Assembly: GCA_013041925.1 (NCBI GenBank)
Contig: JABDRB010000021.1
Span: forward strand, 1-64,000
Reading direction: 5' to 3'
Length of the DNA stretch: 64,000 nt
Source: Akkermansiaceae bacterium
GTDB lineage: Bacteria; Verrucomicrobiota; Verrucomicrobiia; Verrucomicrobiales; Akkermansiaceae
Part shown: in pieces, positions 18,754 to 27,018 of the stretch
Position numbering within the stretch: the first letter of the stretch is position 1
How the letters are laid out: the number at the start of each line of letters is the position of its first letter
Program-made: the position numbers and the translations under genes
Notes under the pieces: generated by a model
What the model was told of the DNA's origin: nothing
What the model saw: the letters and a program-made list of their open reading frames with translations, nothing else
Database searches by the model: none

Positions 18754-19719
18754 CTAAACAATGAGAGCGTCCCAAGCACTGCGATAAACTTCTCGGCGTG
18801 AAATCTTAACCCCCTGCTCGAGCTCATACCAATCAGCCGCATCCATCAGGTCAAGCGTGCGCTCGCCAATGAGCCCGGGGAGTGCCGTTGCCGCGCGGAT
18901 ACGTCGTTTCACCAGCGACTGAGCGTAGCTTTGCCCATCCTCCAAATATCGGCGAGCTTGGGTGCGCCAGCGCAAAGATTCAGCCATCAGGGCGTCGCGG
19001 TCAGTGGCGTCGACATGTGGAAGGTAACAACGACCCGCTTTGAGATCCGAGGGAAGATCACGCAGAATGTTGATTAACTGCAATCCCTTACCGTAATTTG
19101 CCCCCCAGCGCTTCAGCTTCGCGGTCTCAATATGACTAAATTCACCAAGCGAAATCGCCCCGATCTCCGTCCAGAACTCGCCGACCGATCCGGCCACAAG
19201 GAAGCAATACTCATCGAGTTCGGCATCGAGAGAAAATTGAAACCCTTGTTGAAGTTCGAAGCGCTCAATATCCAGCCGCTGTCCACGAAGGATATGATCC
19301 ATGACCGTGAGGATTGCGGCGTGCTGGCGAGAGCTGATCGATGGGGGCAGCGCGGGTTGATCATGATCGGCAGCCACAGAATCCGACGCCTCCCTGAGTG
19401 ATTCCAACCACGCCAGCACCCCATGCATCTTTTCTAAAAGAGATTTCTCCCCAACATGCTGCTGCCGTGGAATCACATCGCGCTCAAGTCGCCGTAACCA
19501 GTCTGAGCTGTCCGCACCGTGGAGGATGTCGCGCAAACCAGTTAACATCTCGAAGCGCAGCGAGGCATCGAGGTCGCCAGTATCTGCCAGGGTGTCACTG
19601 GCGCGTGCGAGAAGATATCCCAGACTGATCGGATCACGCATCGTCTTGGGCAGCACGCGCATACTGAGATAAAAGGATCTCGATACGTCTTTAAGAATGG
19701 TTTGGCCCAGCGGATTCAT
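18754..19719 (-). CDS. Squalene/phytoene synthase family protein
   Basis: A head-to-head prenyl transferase that joins two C15 (squalene, dehydrosqualene) or C20 (phytoene) diphosphates. The two Asp-rich motifs are visible: DTLAD (Asp42-Asp46) after LLARAS, and NILRDLPSD (Asp221, Asp225) followed by GRCYLP. The early SRSFYLSMRVLP is the family's N-terminal motif. The ATG at 19719 is 4 bp after the ispE stop, giving 321 residues. The frame is open to 19803 but would overlap ispE. Whether the product is squalene or a carotenoid precursor cannot be decided. The NILRD and CYLP pattern is shared by both. Linkage to ispE fits isoprenoid synthesis. Confidence 0.88.
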   Translation of the reverse strand: MNPLGQTILKDVSRSFYLSMRVLPKTMRDPISLGYLLARASDTLADTGDLDASLRFEMLTGLRDILHGADSSDWLRRLERDVIPRQQHVGEKSLLEKMHGVLAWLESLREASDSVAADHDQPALPPSISSRQHAAILTVMDHILRGQRLDIERFELQQGFQFSLDAELDEYCFLVAGSVGEFWTEIGAISLGEFSHIETAKLKRWGANYGKGLQLINILRDLPSDLKAGRCYLPHVDATDRDALMAESLRWRTQARRYLEDGQSYAQSLVKRRIRAATALPGLIGERTLDLMDAADWYELEQGVKISRREVYRSAWDALIV

Positions 19720-19723
19720 CACA

Positions 19724-20572
19724 TCATTGCGGTAGAGACACATGAACACATTGTCCCCATAGCGTAGGGTCAAGCTCCTGACGGGCACGCGCCAACAAGC
19801 CATCGGCTTGGCTTTTGTCCGACAGAAAAGCCATCATCGTGGAGCCCGATCCACTCATCATCGCGGCCTCGGTTTCAGGCTGGGCGAGCAGCCACATTTT
19901 TATTTCGGCAAGAAACCGGTGTTTCTGAAAAACCGGTTTTTCAAGGTCGTTGACAATCTCACCCCAAGGCAATGCTTGCGCATGGTATGGAACACGGGGA
20001 AGGGGTTTGGCGGTCAGGCAATGTTGATAAGCATCGGGTGTAGAGACCCCGAAACTGGGTTTAAGCAATAAGATGGGACAGCGATCAAGCCCTGGCACAT
20101 CAACCGGCTCTACCCGCTCTCCCCTGCCACCAATCATCCCCAACCCTCGATAAATAAAAAAGGGCACGTCCGAGCCACACTCGGCCGCCATCGAGGCCAA
20201 CTCGCGCTCGGTAAAACCAGCTTGTTCGAGTTGATTCAGCGCCAACAATGCCGATGCCGCATCACTACTGCCACCGCCAAGACCCGCACCGTGCGGAACA
20301 TTTTTGACTAACGAAACATTCCACAAACAACGTCTCCCGTATTGTTTTTCAAAGGCTCGCACCGCCATCGTGATCAGGTTACTCTCGTCCAATGGCACTC
20401 CCGGTGTGTCACAGTGTAAACGGTATTGATCCGATTTCTCAAACTGCAAGGAGTCGCCTAAATCGAGAGGAGCCATCAGACTCTCCAACTCGTGAAACCC
20501 ATCTTCGCGCTTCCCCAAAACCCTCAAGGTCAGGTTCACCTTCGCGGGCGCTATCCAAGTTCTCTGAGGCAT
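19724..20572 (-). CDS. ispE: 4-diphosphocytidyl-2-C-methyl-D-erythritol kinase
   Basis: The GHMP kinase of the non-mevalonate isoprenoid pathway, phosphorylating CDP-ME. The 282-residue protein opens with APAKVNLTLRVLGKREDGFHEL, has the GHMP ATP-binding loop PHGAGLGGGSSDAASAL, and carries the C-terminal MMSGSGSTMMAF motif. It lies 22 bp downstream of the HAD gene and is followed 4 bp later by the squalene/phytoene synthase gene, so it couples precursor supply to a C30/C40 branch. Confidence 0.95.
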   Translation of the reverse strand: MPQRTWIAPAKVNLTLRVLGKREDGFHELESLMAPLDLGDSLQFEKSDQYRLHCDTPGVPLDESNLITMAVRAFEKQYGRRCLWNVSLVKNVPHGAGLGGGSSDAASALLALNQLEQAGFTERELASMAAECGSDVPFFIYRGLGMIGGRGERVEPVDVPGLDRCPILLLKPSFGVSTPDAYQHCLTAKPLPRVPYHAQALPWGEIVNDLEKPVFQKHRFLAEIKMWLLAQPETEAAMMSGSGSTMMAFLSDKSQADGLLARARQELDPTLWGQCVHVSLPQ

Positions 20573-20594
20573 AAACGTAAGTGCGCAAGAAAGA

Positions 20595-21206
20595 TCAATG
20601 CACCCTCACAGGTGCTGGAACCGTCACCACCTGCATCCCAGCAGATTGTGCTGCTATCAGGCCTGCAGGCGCATCTTCAAGCACAAGGCAGCGCTCAGGA
20701 GCAACGCCTAACCGGTCCGCTGATTCAAGATAAACATCGGGAGCAGGCTTACCACATGCCACGTCATTCGCCGTAACCACCTCGTCAAAAAGATCACTCA
20801 GTCCGACAGCTTGCAGCGTTTTTTCTGCCACTACCCGCGTGCCACCTGTGGCGACGCCCATCGGCATTTTACCACGCAAACTCTGCGCAAAGGCAACCAC
20901 ATCCTCAATGATTTCAACCTGCTTGATGTTCCGGAGAAAGGCCTCACGCTTATCCACAGCCAACTCTTCCGCATTTAAATGCAACCCACACTCGCCATTG
21001 AGGTCCTCGACAATATCCTTCGTTGGTCGACCACCGAGGGCGTAAAAAACGTCCTCAGGAAAGACATTCGGGGCATCGTGTTTGGTGAGTGCCTCGCACC
21101 ATGCCTTGAAGTGGATAGGCATCGAGTCCACGAGCGTGCCGTCGAGGTCAAAGATCACGGCGTCATAGCCGCCATCGGGTATATTTAGGGATGAAAATTG
21201 TGTCAT
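20595..21206 (-). CDS. HAD-superfamily hydrolase, beta-phosphoglucomutase-like
   Basis: A 203-residue HAD protein with the catalytic motif FDLDGTLVDS (nucleophile and acid/base Asp), a helical cap, the second motif VATGGT, and the third and fourth motifs GKPAPDVY and LVLEDAPAGL. The cap and the DAPAGLIAAQSAGM ending are typical of beta-phosphoglucomutase-like phosphatases acting on sugar phosphates. I prefer the ATG at 21206. An ATG at 21233 and a GTG at 21257 are also in frame. It lies between UGPase and ispE on the same strand. The substrate is unknown. Confidence 0.88.
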   Translation of the reverse strand: MTQFSSLNIPDGGYDAVIFDLDGTLVDSMPIHFKAWCEALTKHDAPNVFPEDVFYALGGRPTKDIVEDLNGECGLHLNAEELAVDKREAFLRNIKQVEIIEDVVAFAQSLRGKMPMGVATGGTRVVAEKTLQAVGLSDLFDEVVTANDVACGKPAPDVYLESADRLGVAPERCLVLEDAPAGLIAAQSAGMQVVTVPAPVRVH

Positions 21207-21348
21207 TTCAAGGTGGGTATGAAGTGTCTGCATGTTTCTTGCAACAGCATAAATCACACAATATTGTCATCGACCGCTATATCCCGACGTGTTCCATTTA
21301 CTGAAAACCACTTAGCGCCGGAAAACCCTTGCCCCATCCTGCATCCAC

Positions 21349-22743
21349 TCAGAGCTCGACCGCTTCGTTGGTGTAGCTTCCCGCGGCCACCCACTTGGTT
21401 TCGCCCGTTTCATTGAGAAACTCGACATCTCCCACGATCGTTACCCCGTCCGTGAAACGCACTGGCCCGCGCACCGTGAGCTTACCCGCTTTGATGAGCG
21501 ATGGCATACCGAGCCCTTCGAGGCTATCGACCATCTTATACTCGTCGCTGAGATCGATGACTGGCGGGATCCCAGCCCGTTCCGCCACGAGCGCGATACG
21601 ACCGTCTGGCGTTTGTTCATAAGCATCGGAACGCAGAGCAAATAGATCAGACGTGGTTTTAACCGGAGCAAACCGTGAGCGTGGGACGCAGACGGCACTC
21701 GAACCAGGGAACGATTCGATCGCCGCCCCCATGGCCACTTCAAGCTGAAACACCGACTTGGACTTTTTATCACGAGGGTCGATCGTTTTGGTGTTTTTAA
21801 TCATCGGCAAGGGCAACACCCCATTCTCTTTTTCCAGCAATTCCTTGAGCACATCCAAGCGAATCCACAGGCTGTTGGTATTAAAGTAACGATGGCGGTC
21901 GATATCCTGAAACTGGTCGATGTCCTCATCGGCACACTGGGCGACCTCGCGCAGAAGCAGTTGTTGATCCGCATCCCGCACCGCAAGATGTCCTCCTTTT
22001 TTATCTGCACCGGTGCGCCGTGTCGCCTCCATCAGAAAGGGGGTGTCGCTTTCTGCAAAGTAACGCAGCAGCCCCGCATCCAGCACAGCCCCCAAGTTAT
22101 CCGCATTGGAAACAAAGGCGTATTTTACACCACCCGCCAACAAGGCATCCAACCAACCACTCCCAGCAAGCGCCGCATAAAGATCACCGTGACCAGGAGG
22201 ACACCATTCCAGAGACGGGGCACTCTCCCAGGTGGCCGGTTCCATTGTTTCTCCATCGATCTTAGGCACCTGATTTTGCATCAACTCAATGTTTTCAGCA
22301 CCAGATAACCCTTGGTCGGCATAGGTCTCCATGTGCTCCAGCGTGTCCTCGGACGTGCTGAAACTATCCATCAAAAGAAAACGAACTTTGGCTCCTGTCT
22401 GCTCACGTAAATGAATAACCTGATTCGCGATGATATCGAGAAAAGTCGTCTCCCCTTTCACAGGAAGCAAGCTCTTGGCTTTTTTTAATCCCATACTCGT
22501 CCCGAGACCACCATTGAGCTTTATCACAACCGTCTGAGCCAATAACGCCGAATCAAACACCTCATCGCCAGAGGTCACCACATCAAGCATCGGAACACGA
22601 TCGCAGGGACTGATACTCTGCTCTGGGATCATCCCGCTCTCATTGCGAAGCAGCGCTTCATAGTTGCGTTCAAAGGCACGGATGGCAGCTTCACTAACAG
22701 CTGCTGATTCCATCTTCTTGCGGAAGGGTAAAAAGTCGCTCAT
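21349..22743 (-). CDS. UTP-glucose-1-phosphate uridylyltransferase (UDPGP family)
   Basis: It makes UDP-glucose from UTP and glucose-1-phosphate. The 464-residue protein is of the eukaryote-type UDPGP family, not the bacterial GalU type: LNGGLGTSMGLKKAKSLLPVK is the nucleotide-binding loop, PPGHGDLYAAL the uridine-binding region, and a left-handed beta-helix-like tail follows (GPVRFTDGVTIVGDVEF). It sits 60 bp downstream of the fRMsr gene and upstream of the HAD gene on the minus strand. Confidence 0.93.
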   Translation of the reverse strand: MSDFLPFRKKMESAAVSEAAIRAFERNYEALLRNESGMIPEQSISPCDRVPMLDVVTSGDEVFDSALLAQTVVIKLNGGLGTSMGLKKAKSLLPVKGETTFLDIIANQVIHLREQTGAKVRFLLMDSFSTSEDTLEHMETYADQGLSGAENIELMQNQVPKIDGETMEPATWESAPSLEWCPPGHGDLYAALAGSGWLDALLAGGVKYAFVSNADNLGAVLDAGLLRYFAESDTPFLMEATRRTGADKKGGHLAVRDADQQLLLREVAQCADEDIDQFQDIDRHRYFNTNSLWIRLDVLKELLEKENGVLPLPMIKNTKTIDPRDKKSKSVFQLEVAMGAAIESFPGSSAVCVPRSRFAPVKTTSDLFALRSDAYEQTPDGRIALVAERAGIPPVIDLSDEYKMVDSLEGLGMPSLIKAGKLTVRGPVRFTDGVTIVGDVEFLNETGETKWVAAGSYTNEAVEL

Positions 22744-22803
22744 ATTGATGAATGCGAATAGTTCGCGCCCGCGCCATAACCCGCTGAACCCGTCTTTTCA
22801 ACC

Positions 22804-23298
22804 TCAATCCAGTGCATTTTGACATGGCGTTTCCTCACAGGCAAAAACGGCCGCAACGATCCGCTCCAACCCCAGACGATCAATATCACCAAACGCGCCC
22901 ACCTGCTCAGAGTCGATATCAAGCACCGCCACCAGCATCCCCGCGGCATTCCACACGGGCACGACAATCTCACTGCGCGACTTCGCATCACAGGCAATAT
23001 GCCCCGGAAAAACATGCACATTATCCACCACCAACGTCTCACCCTGTCGCACCGCAGCACCACAAATCCCGCGATCCAACGCAATCCTCAAGCAGCCAGG
23101 CGTCCCTTGATATGGGCCAATCACCAACCCACCCGCTTGCATCCGGTAAAAACCTGTCCAATAAAAATAATCAAACTCCCCCGCCAGCACCGCGCTCACC
23201 GTAGCCATTCTGGCCACATCATCCCTCTCACCATCGAGCATCGCTGTGATTTGACCCAACACCCGCTGGTAATGTTCCGCTTTATCATACTTATTCAC
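22804..23298 (-). CDS. Free methionine-R-sulfoxide reductase (GAF domain)
   Basis: A single GAF domain of 164 residues reducing free methionine-(R)-sulfoxide. The three family cysteines are all present: Cys69 in GPYQGTPGCLRI, Cys79 in DRGICG and Cys103 in FPGHIACDAKSRSEIVVP. YYWTGFYR-like FDYFYWTGFY is also typical. The start is GTG at 23298, with no nearby ATG. It is the first gene of a long minus-strand run and diverges from dnaX across 111 bp. Confidence 0.92.
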   Translation of the reverse strand: MNKYDKAEHYQRVLGQITAMLDGERDDVARMATVSAVLAGEFDYFYWTGFYRMQAGGLVIGPYQGTPGCLRIALDRGICGAAVRQGETLVVDNVHVFPGHIACDAKSRSEIVVPVWNAAGMLVAVLDIDSEQVGAFGDIDRLGLERIVAAVFACEETPCQNALD

Positions 23299-23409
23299 GA
23301 CGGCACTTTTTCCTAGTTCGATGGCGTCATCCAGACAAATCCGTGAGTTTTTCGCGCATTTCTCAATTTCACCATTTCCAAAACCAAGATCTTCATTAAA
23401 TTAACCCGC

Positions 23410-24918
23410 GTGAGCTACCAGGTCTTTGCCAGAAAATACCGTCCCAAAACGTTTGCCGACGTGCTGGGACAGGATCATGTCGTGTCCACCCTCCGTAATG
23501 CCATCGAGCGGGATCGGCTTGCACACGCATGGTTATTTGTCGGCCCGCGTGGCACCGGAAAAACATCCACCGCACGCATCCTCGCCAAGGCACTCAATTG
23601 CCCCGAGGGCCCGACCATTGATTTCGACCCCGACTCGACCGTCTGCCAAGAAATTGCCGAAGGCCGGTCACTCGATGTTTTAGAAATTGACGGTGCGTCC
23701 AATAACGGCGTCGAACAAGTCCGTGAGTTGCGCGAAAATGTCCAATTTGCACCGTCTCAGGGGAAGTTTAAAATTTATTACATCGATGAGGTGCACATGC
23801 TCACCACCGCCGCGTTTAACGCCTTGCTCAAAACGCTGGAGGAGCCACCCGAACACGTCAAATTCATTTTTGCCACCACCGAGCCCAATAAAATCCTGCC
23901 CACCATCATCTCGCGTTGCCAGAGGTTCGACCTCAGACCGATCCCGACGGAAACCATCGCCAAACACCTTCAGTTCATCGCCTCTGAGGAAGGCGTCCAA
24001 CTCGATGACCCCGCAGCATGGGCGATCGCCAAGGGCGCCGACGGCGGCATGCGCGACGCCCAATCCATGCTCGATCAACTCGTTGCCTTCTGTGGCGAGG
24101 AAATCACCGAAGCCAACGTGCTCGAAATCTTCGGCTTCACATCACGCGAAACCGTTGCCACCCTCACCACAGCACTCGTCAAAAAAGACAGCCCCGCCGC
24201 GCTCGACCTCATTCACCAACAAGCCGAAAGCGGTAAAGAGCTATCGCAATTACTCGGCGAGCTCATCAGCTGCCTGCGCGCTATGTTAGTCAATCGGCTC
24301 GACCCCGGAGCCGGCAACGAAGGATTTCCCGAGGAACTCTGGCACCCCCTCGCCGAGGCCGCTAAGTCGATCCAGACCGACCGAATTCTTTGCCTCATCG
24401 ACATCCTAGCCGATACCGAAGGCCGGATGAAATGGGCGTCCAACAAGCGACTCCACTTCGAGATTGGCATCATCAAAGCCATCCAATCACTCAACGACGC
24501 CCGGATCAGCGACGTCATCAAGGCCCTCGCTGGGGCCGGTCCTATTGAAAAAAACACCCCGCCAGCGGCGACACCTATGGCGGAAGAACCCGCCCCCACA
24601 CCGAATCCTGCCAGCGCTCCCGCCCCAGAATCCGTCTCGCCCCCCACCCTAGCGCCCACGCCTGCTGCGCCCCCCCCATCTCCGCCCGCGCAGGATCAGC
24701 CGATTCAAGAGGATCCGCGAAAAAGCAGCCTCGATGATCTCATCAATAATGCCGCGGACGAACCCGCCGCCACCATCCCACAACCAGGCCCCACCCTCAC
24801 CCCCAAGGAACCTGCACCCCAAGAAGAGAAAACCGAAGTGCCAGCCGATAACTCCTTCTACGAAGACCCTCTGATCAAAAGTGCCTTGGCCATCTTCGAA
24901 GGTAACCTGAAAAAATAA
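23410..24918 (+). CDS. dnaX: DNA polymerase III clamp-loader subunit (tau/gamma)
   Basis: The ATPase subunit of the clamp loader. The start is GTG at 23410 (SYQVFARKYRPKTFADVLGQ). The Walker A is GPRGTGKTS (45-53), Walker B YYIDEVHML, the SRC motif is ISRCQRF, and domain III follows to about residue 375. Then comes a Pro/Ala-rich linker (about 383-455) and a short C-terminal end. The zinc module of DnaX, normally four cysteines, keeps only Cys64 and Cys79, while the middle CxxC is replaced by DPDST. An in-frame A AAA AAC heptamer lies at 24549-24555, exactly at the junction with the linker. ybaB follows 46 bp later, as in many bacteria, but recR is absent. Confidence 0.93.
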   Translation: MSYQVFARKYRPKTFADVLGQDHVVSTLRNAIERDRLAHAWLFVGPRGTGKTSTARILAKALNCPEGPTIDFDPDSTVCQEIAEGRSLDVLEIDGASNNGVEQVRELRENVQFAPSQGKFKIYYIDEVHMLTTAAFNALLKTLEEPPEHVKFIFATTEPNKILPTIISRCQRFDLRPIPTETIAKHLQFIASEEGVQLDDPAAWAIAKGADGGMRDAQSMLDQLVAFCGEEITEANVLEIFGFTSRETVATLTTALVKKDSPAALDLIHQQAESGKELSQLLGELISCLRAMLVNRLDPGAGNEGFPEELWHPLAEAAKSIQTDRILCLIDILADTEGRMKWASNKRLHFEIGIIKAIQSLNDARISDVIKALAGAGPIEKNTPPAATPMAEEPAPTPNPASAPAPESVSPPTLAPTPAAPPPSPPAQDQPIQEDPRKSSLDDLINNAADEPAATIPQPGPTLTPKEPAPQEEKTEVPADNSFYEDPLIKSALAIFEGNLKK

Positions 24919-24964
24919 CACCCCACCCGCTTTTCTACAAACAACAGATCAACCCACCCACACT

Positions 24965-25270
24965 ATGGACATCCAAAAACTCATGCAGCAGGCCCAGCAA
25001 ATGCAAGCCGGTATGCAAAAAACCCAAGAAGAACTCGCCGCTAAACATGTCGAAGCCAGCGTCGGCGGCGGTAAGGTCACCGTCGTAGCCAACGGCTCAG
25101 GCGACGTCGTCTCCATCAACATCGACCCGTCCGTGGTCGACCCCAACGATGTCGATTTCCTTCAGGATCTCGTCCTCTCCGGCGTGCAGGAAGCCGTCGC
25201 CAAAGGCAAAGAAATGGCCTCATCAGAAATGGCCAAGCTGACAGGCGGACTCGGCATCCCCGGCATGTAA
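24965..25270 (+). CDS. YbaB/EbfC family nucleoid-associated protein
   Basis: A 101-residue DNA-binding protein found next to dnaX in many genomes. The sequence starts IQKLMQQAQQMQAGMQKTQEELA (helix). The core VSIGGGKVTV-like VGGGKVTVVANGSGDVVSINIDPSV and DPNDVDFLQDLVLSGVQEAVAKGKE follow, and a methionine-rich GLGIPGM tail ends the protein. It forms dimers that bind DNA non-specifically (family knowledge). Confidence 0.93.
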   Translation: MDIQKLMQQAQQMQAGMQKTQEELAAKHVEASVGGGKVTVVANGSGDVVSINIDPSVVDPNDVDFLQDLVLSGVQEAVAKGKEMASSEMAKLTGGLGIPGM

Positions 25271-25394
25271 CACACACCCCCACCTATCGGCAAATCCACT
25301 AACGGCCGCGCTTAGCCCCCTGCCTCCCTTATGGACGGCATGGGCGACTCCGATGATTTGCCATCGTATCCACGGACCTCCAACCTCTTCCTTC

Positions 25395-26564
25395 TTGTCC
25401 TTTTTAACTCACCATCAATGCCCCGACACCTCGGCGCGCACCGGCACACTCAGCACGGCACACGGCGATATCCCGACGCCCATCTTTATGCCTGTCGGCA
25501 CCCAGGGCATGGTCAAAACCCTCTCGCCCGATGAACTCACCGACGTCGTCGACGCCAAGATCATCCTCGGGAACACCTACCACCTCTACCTCCGCCCCGG
25601 CCTCGATGTCATCCGCCAACTCGGCGGACTGCACCAATTCAGCACATGGGATAAACCGATTCTGACTGATTCCGGGGGGTTCCAGGTCTGGTCATTAGCC
25701 AAACTACGCAAAATCACCGAGGAGGGTGTGCAGTTCTCCAATCACCTCGATGGGGCTAAAACCATGCTTACCCCCGAGCTAAGCATGGAAATCCAGGCCA
25801 CACTCGGCAGCGATATCGCCATGCTCTTTGACGAGTGCCCGCCCTACCCCTGCGAGGAAAAATACGCCGCCGACTCCTTGGCGCTCACCACCCGATGGGC
25901 CAAACGTTGTAAACAATGGCATCAGGAAAATGCCCATCTGCACGTGCCGTGGCTTCAGCCGTCATCGCCACCTTTACACTCAACCAATCCACGCCAACTG
26001 ATCTTCGGCATCGTCCAAGGCAGCACCTACGCCGACCTCCGTGAGCAGTCGGCCCGCGAACTCGTCGAGATCGGCTTCGATGGCTACGCCGTCGGCGGCA
26101 TCTCCGTGGGAGAGCCCGAACACGAAATGATGCGCGCCATCGAAAATGCCGTCCCCTTTTTACCCGCCGACAAACCGCGCTATGCGATGGGGCTCGGCAC
26201 GCCCCCGCAGATGCTCGAGATGATTGCGCGCGGCGTCGATATGTTTGATTGTGTCATGCCTACCCGCGTTGCCCGCCACGGACTCGCGTTTACCGCAGAC
26301 GGTCCGATCCACATTAAAAACAAGGAATTCGAGTTCGATCCGCGCCCACTCGACGAAAACACCCACCCGTCGATCCAGAAATACAGTCGATCCTTTATCC
26401 GGCACCTGTTCCGGTCACGCGAAATGCTCTCTTTAAGGTTGCTTTCCCTGCATAATCTGCATTTCTACCTGCGCCTCATGCGCGATGCACGTCAAGCCAT
26501 CGAATCAGGCACCTTTACCAGCTTCAAAAACGACTTCAATCAACGATACCTTCAACAACCATGA
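25395..26564 (+). CDS. tgt: tRNA-guanine transglycosylase lacking the zinc cysteines
   Basis: It exchanges G34 of GUN-anticodon tRNAs for preQ1, in queuosine synthesis. The barrel core is clear: PIFMPVGTQGMVKTLS, IILGNTYHLYLRPG, ILTDSGGFQVWSL (general acid/base Asp), FDECPPYP, GFDGYAVGGISVGEP, and the nucleophile Asp in MFDCVMPTR. However, the C-terminal structural zinc motif CxCxxC of the family is replaced: DENTHPSIQKYSR (26352-26384) stands where canonical enzymes have DPECDCYTCRNYSR. The following LHNL histidine remains. GIVQGG reads GIVQGS. I chose TTG at 25395, which gives MSFLTHHQ and 13 residues before ARTGTL. An ATG at 25353 is also in frame. yajC overlaps the stop by 4 bp. Confidence 0.92.
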   Translation: MSFLTHHQCPDTSARTGTLSTAHGDIPTPIFMPVGTQGMVKTLSPDELTDVVDAKIILGNTYHLYLRPGLDVIRQLGGLHQFSTWDKPILTDSGGFQVWSLAKLRKITEEGVQFSNHLDGAKTMLTPELSMEIQATLGSDIAMLFDECPPYPCEEKYAADSLALTTRWAKRCKQWHQENAHLHVPWLQPSSPPLHSTNPRQLIFGIVQGSTYADLREQSARELVEIGFDGYAVGGISVGEPEHEMMRAIENAVPFLPADKPRYAMGLGTPPQMLEMIARGVDMFDCVMPTRVARHGLAFTADGPIHIKNKEFEFDPRPLDENTHPSIQKYSRSFIRHLFRSREMLSLRLLSLHNLHFYLRLMRDARQAIESGTFTSFKNDFNQRYLQQP

Positions 26565-26920
26565 ACCACACCATCGCAACACTCCACTCTCTCCCCACCA
26601 TCTTCGCAGAAGGTGGCAGCAACCCGCTCGGCAGCCCGATCATCATGATGGTGCTCATGTTTGTCATCTTCTGGGTCGTGCTCATCCGCCCCCAACAAAA
26701 ACAGAGAAAAGAACTGGCCGCCCGCCAATCCGCTCTGAAAAAAGGGGATAAAGTCGTCACCATCGGCGGCATGCACGCCAGTGTCAACGCCGTCAGCGAA
26801 AAAACCGTTTCCCTCAAACTTGCCGAAGGAATCTTTGTCAAATACGACAAAACCGCCATCGCCACCGTCAGCGCCAAAGATGACAAAAACGAAAAGTCCG
26901 ATAGCCCCGCCAAAGGCTGA
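26561..26920 (+). CDS. yajC: Preprotein translocase subunit YajC
   Basis: A 119-residue single-pass membrane protein that associates with SecDF. The transmembrane segment IMMVLMFVIFWVVLIRPQQKQRKEL is diagnostic, followed by KKGDKVVTIGGMHASV (the GGI/GGM motif) and a charged tail. Its ATG overlaps the tgt stop (ATGA), suggesting translational coupling. The order tgt-yajC-secDF matches the classic enterobacterial arrangement. Confidence 0.95.
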   Translation: MNHTIATLHSLPTIFAEGGSNPLGSPIIMMVLMFVIFWVVLIRPQQKQRKELAARQSALKKGDKVVTIGGMHASVNAVSEKTVSLKLAEGIFVKYDKTAIATVSAKDDKNEKSDSPAKG

Positions 26921-27018
26921 GGCATCTAATCCTAGGGAGCTTCGTTGAAGCCCCCTCTTGAATTACCCCCTTCCCGTTTCCACCTTTCCCTTTTTTCCTC
27001 TCTACATCCACCCATACC

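Noticed and set aside
24178-24190. Possible frameshift run AAAAAAG in dnaX
   Set aside because: In the dnaX frame this reads GTC AAA AAA GAC, so the heptamer is not aligned as X XXY YYZ. It also lies inside domain III, not at the core/linker boundary.
26921-27018. Hairpin between yajC and secDF (AGGGAGCTTC/GAAGCCCCCT)
   Set aside because: The stem has an internal mismatch and no T-run. The two genes are a known functional pair, so a full terminator is unlikely.
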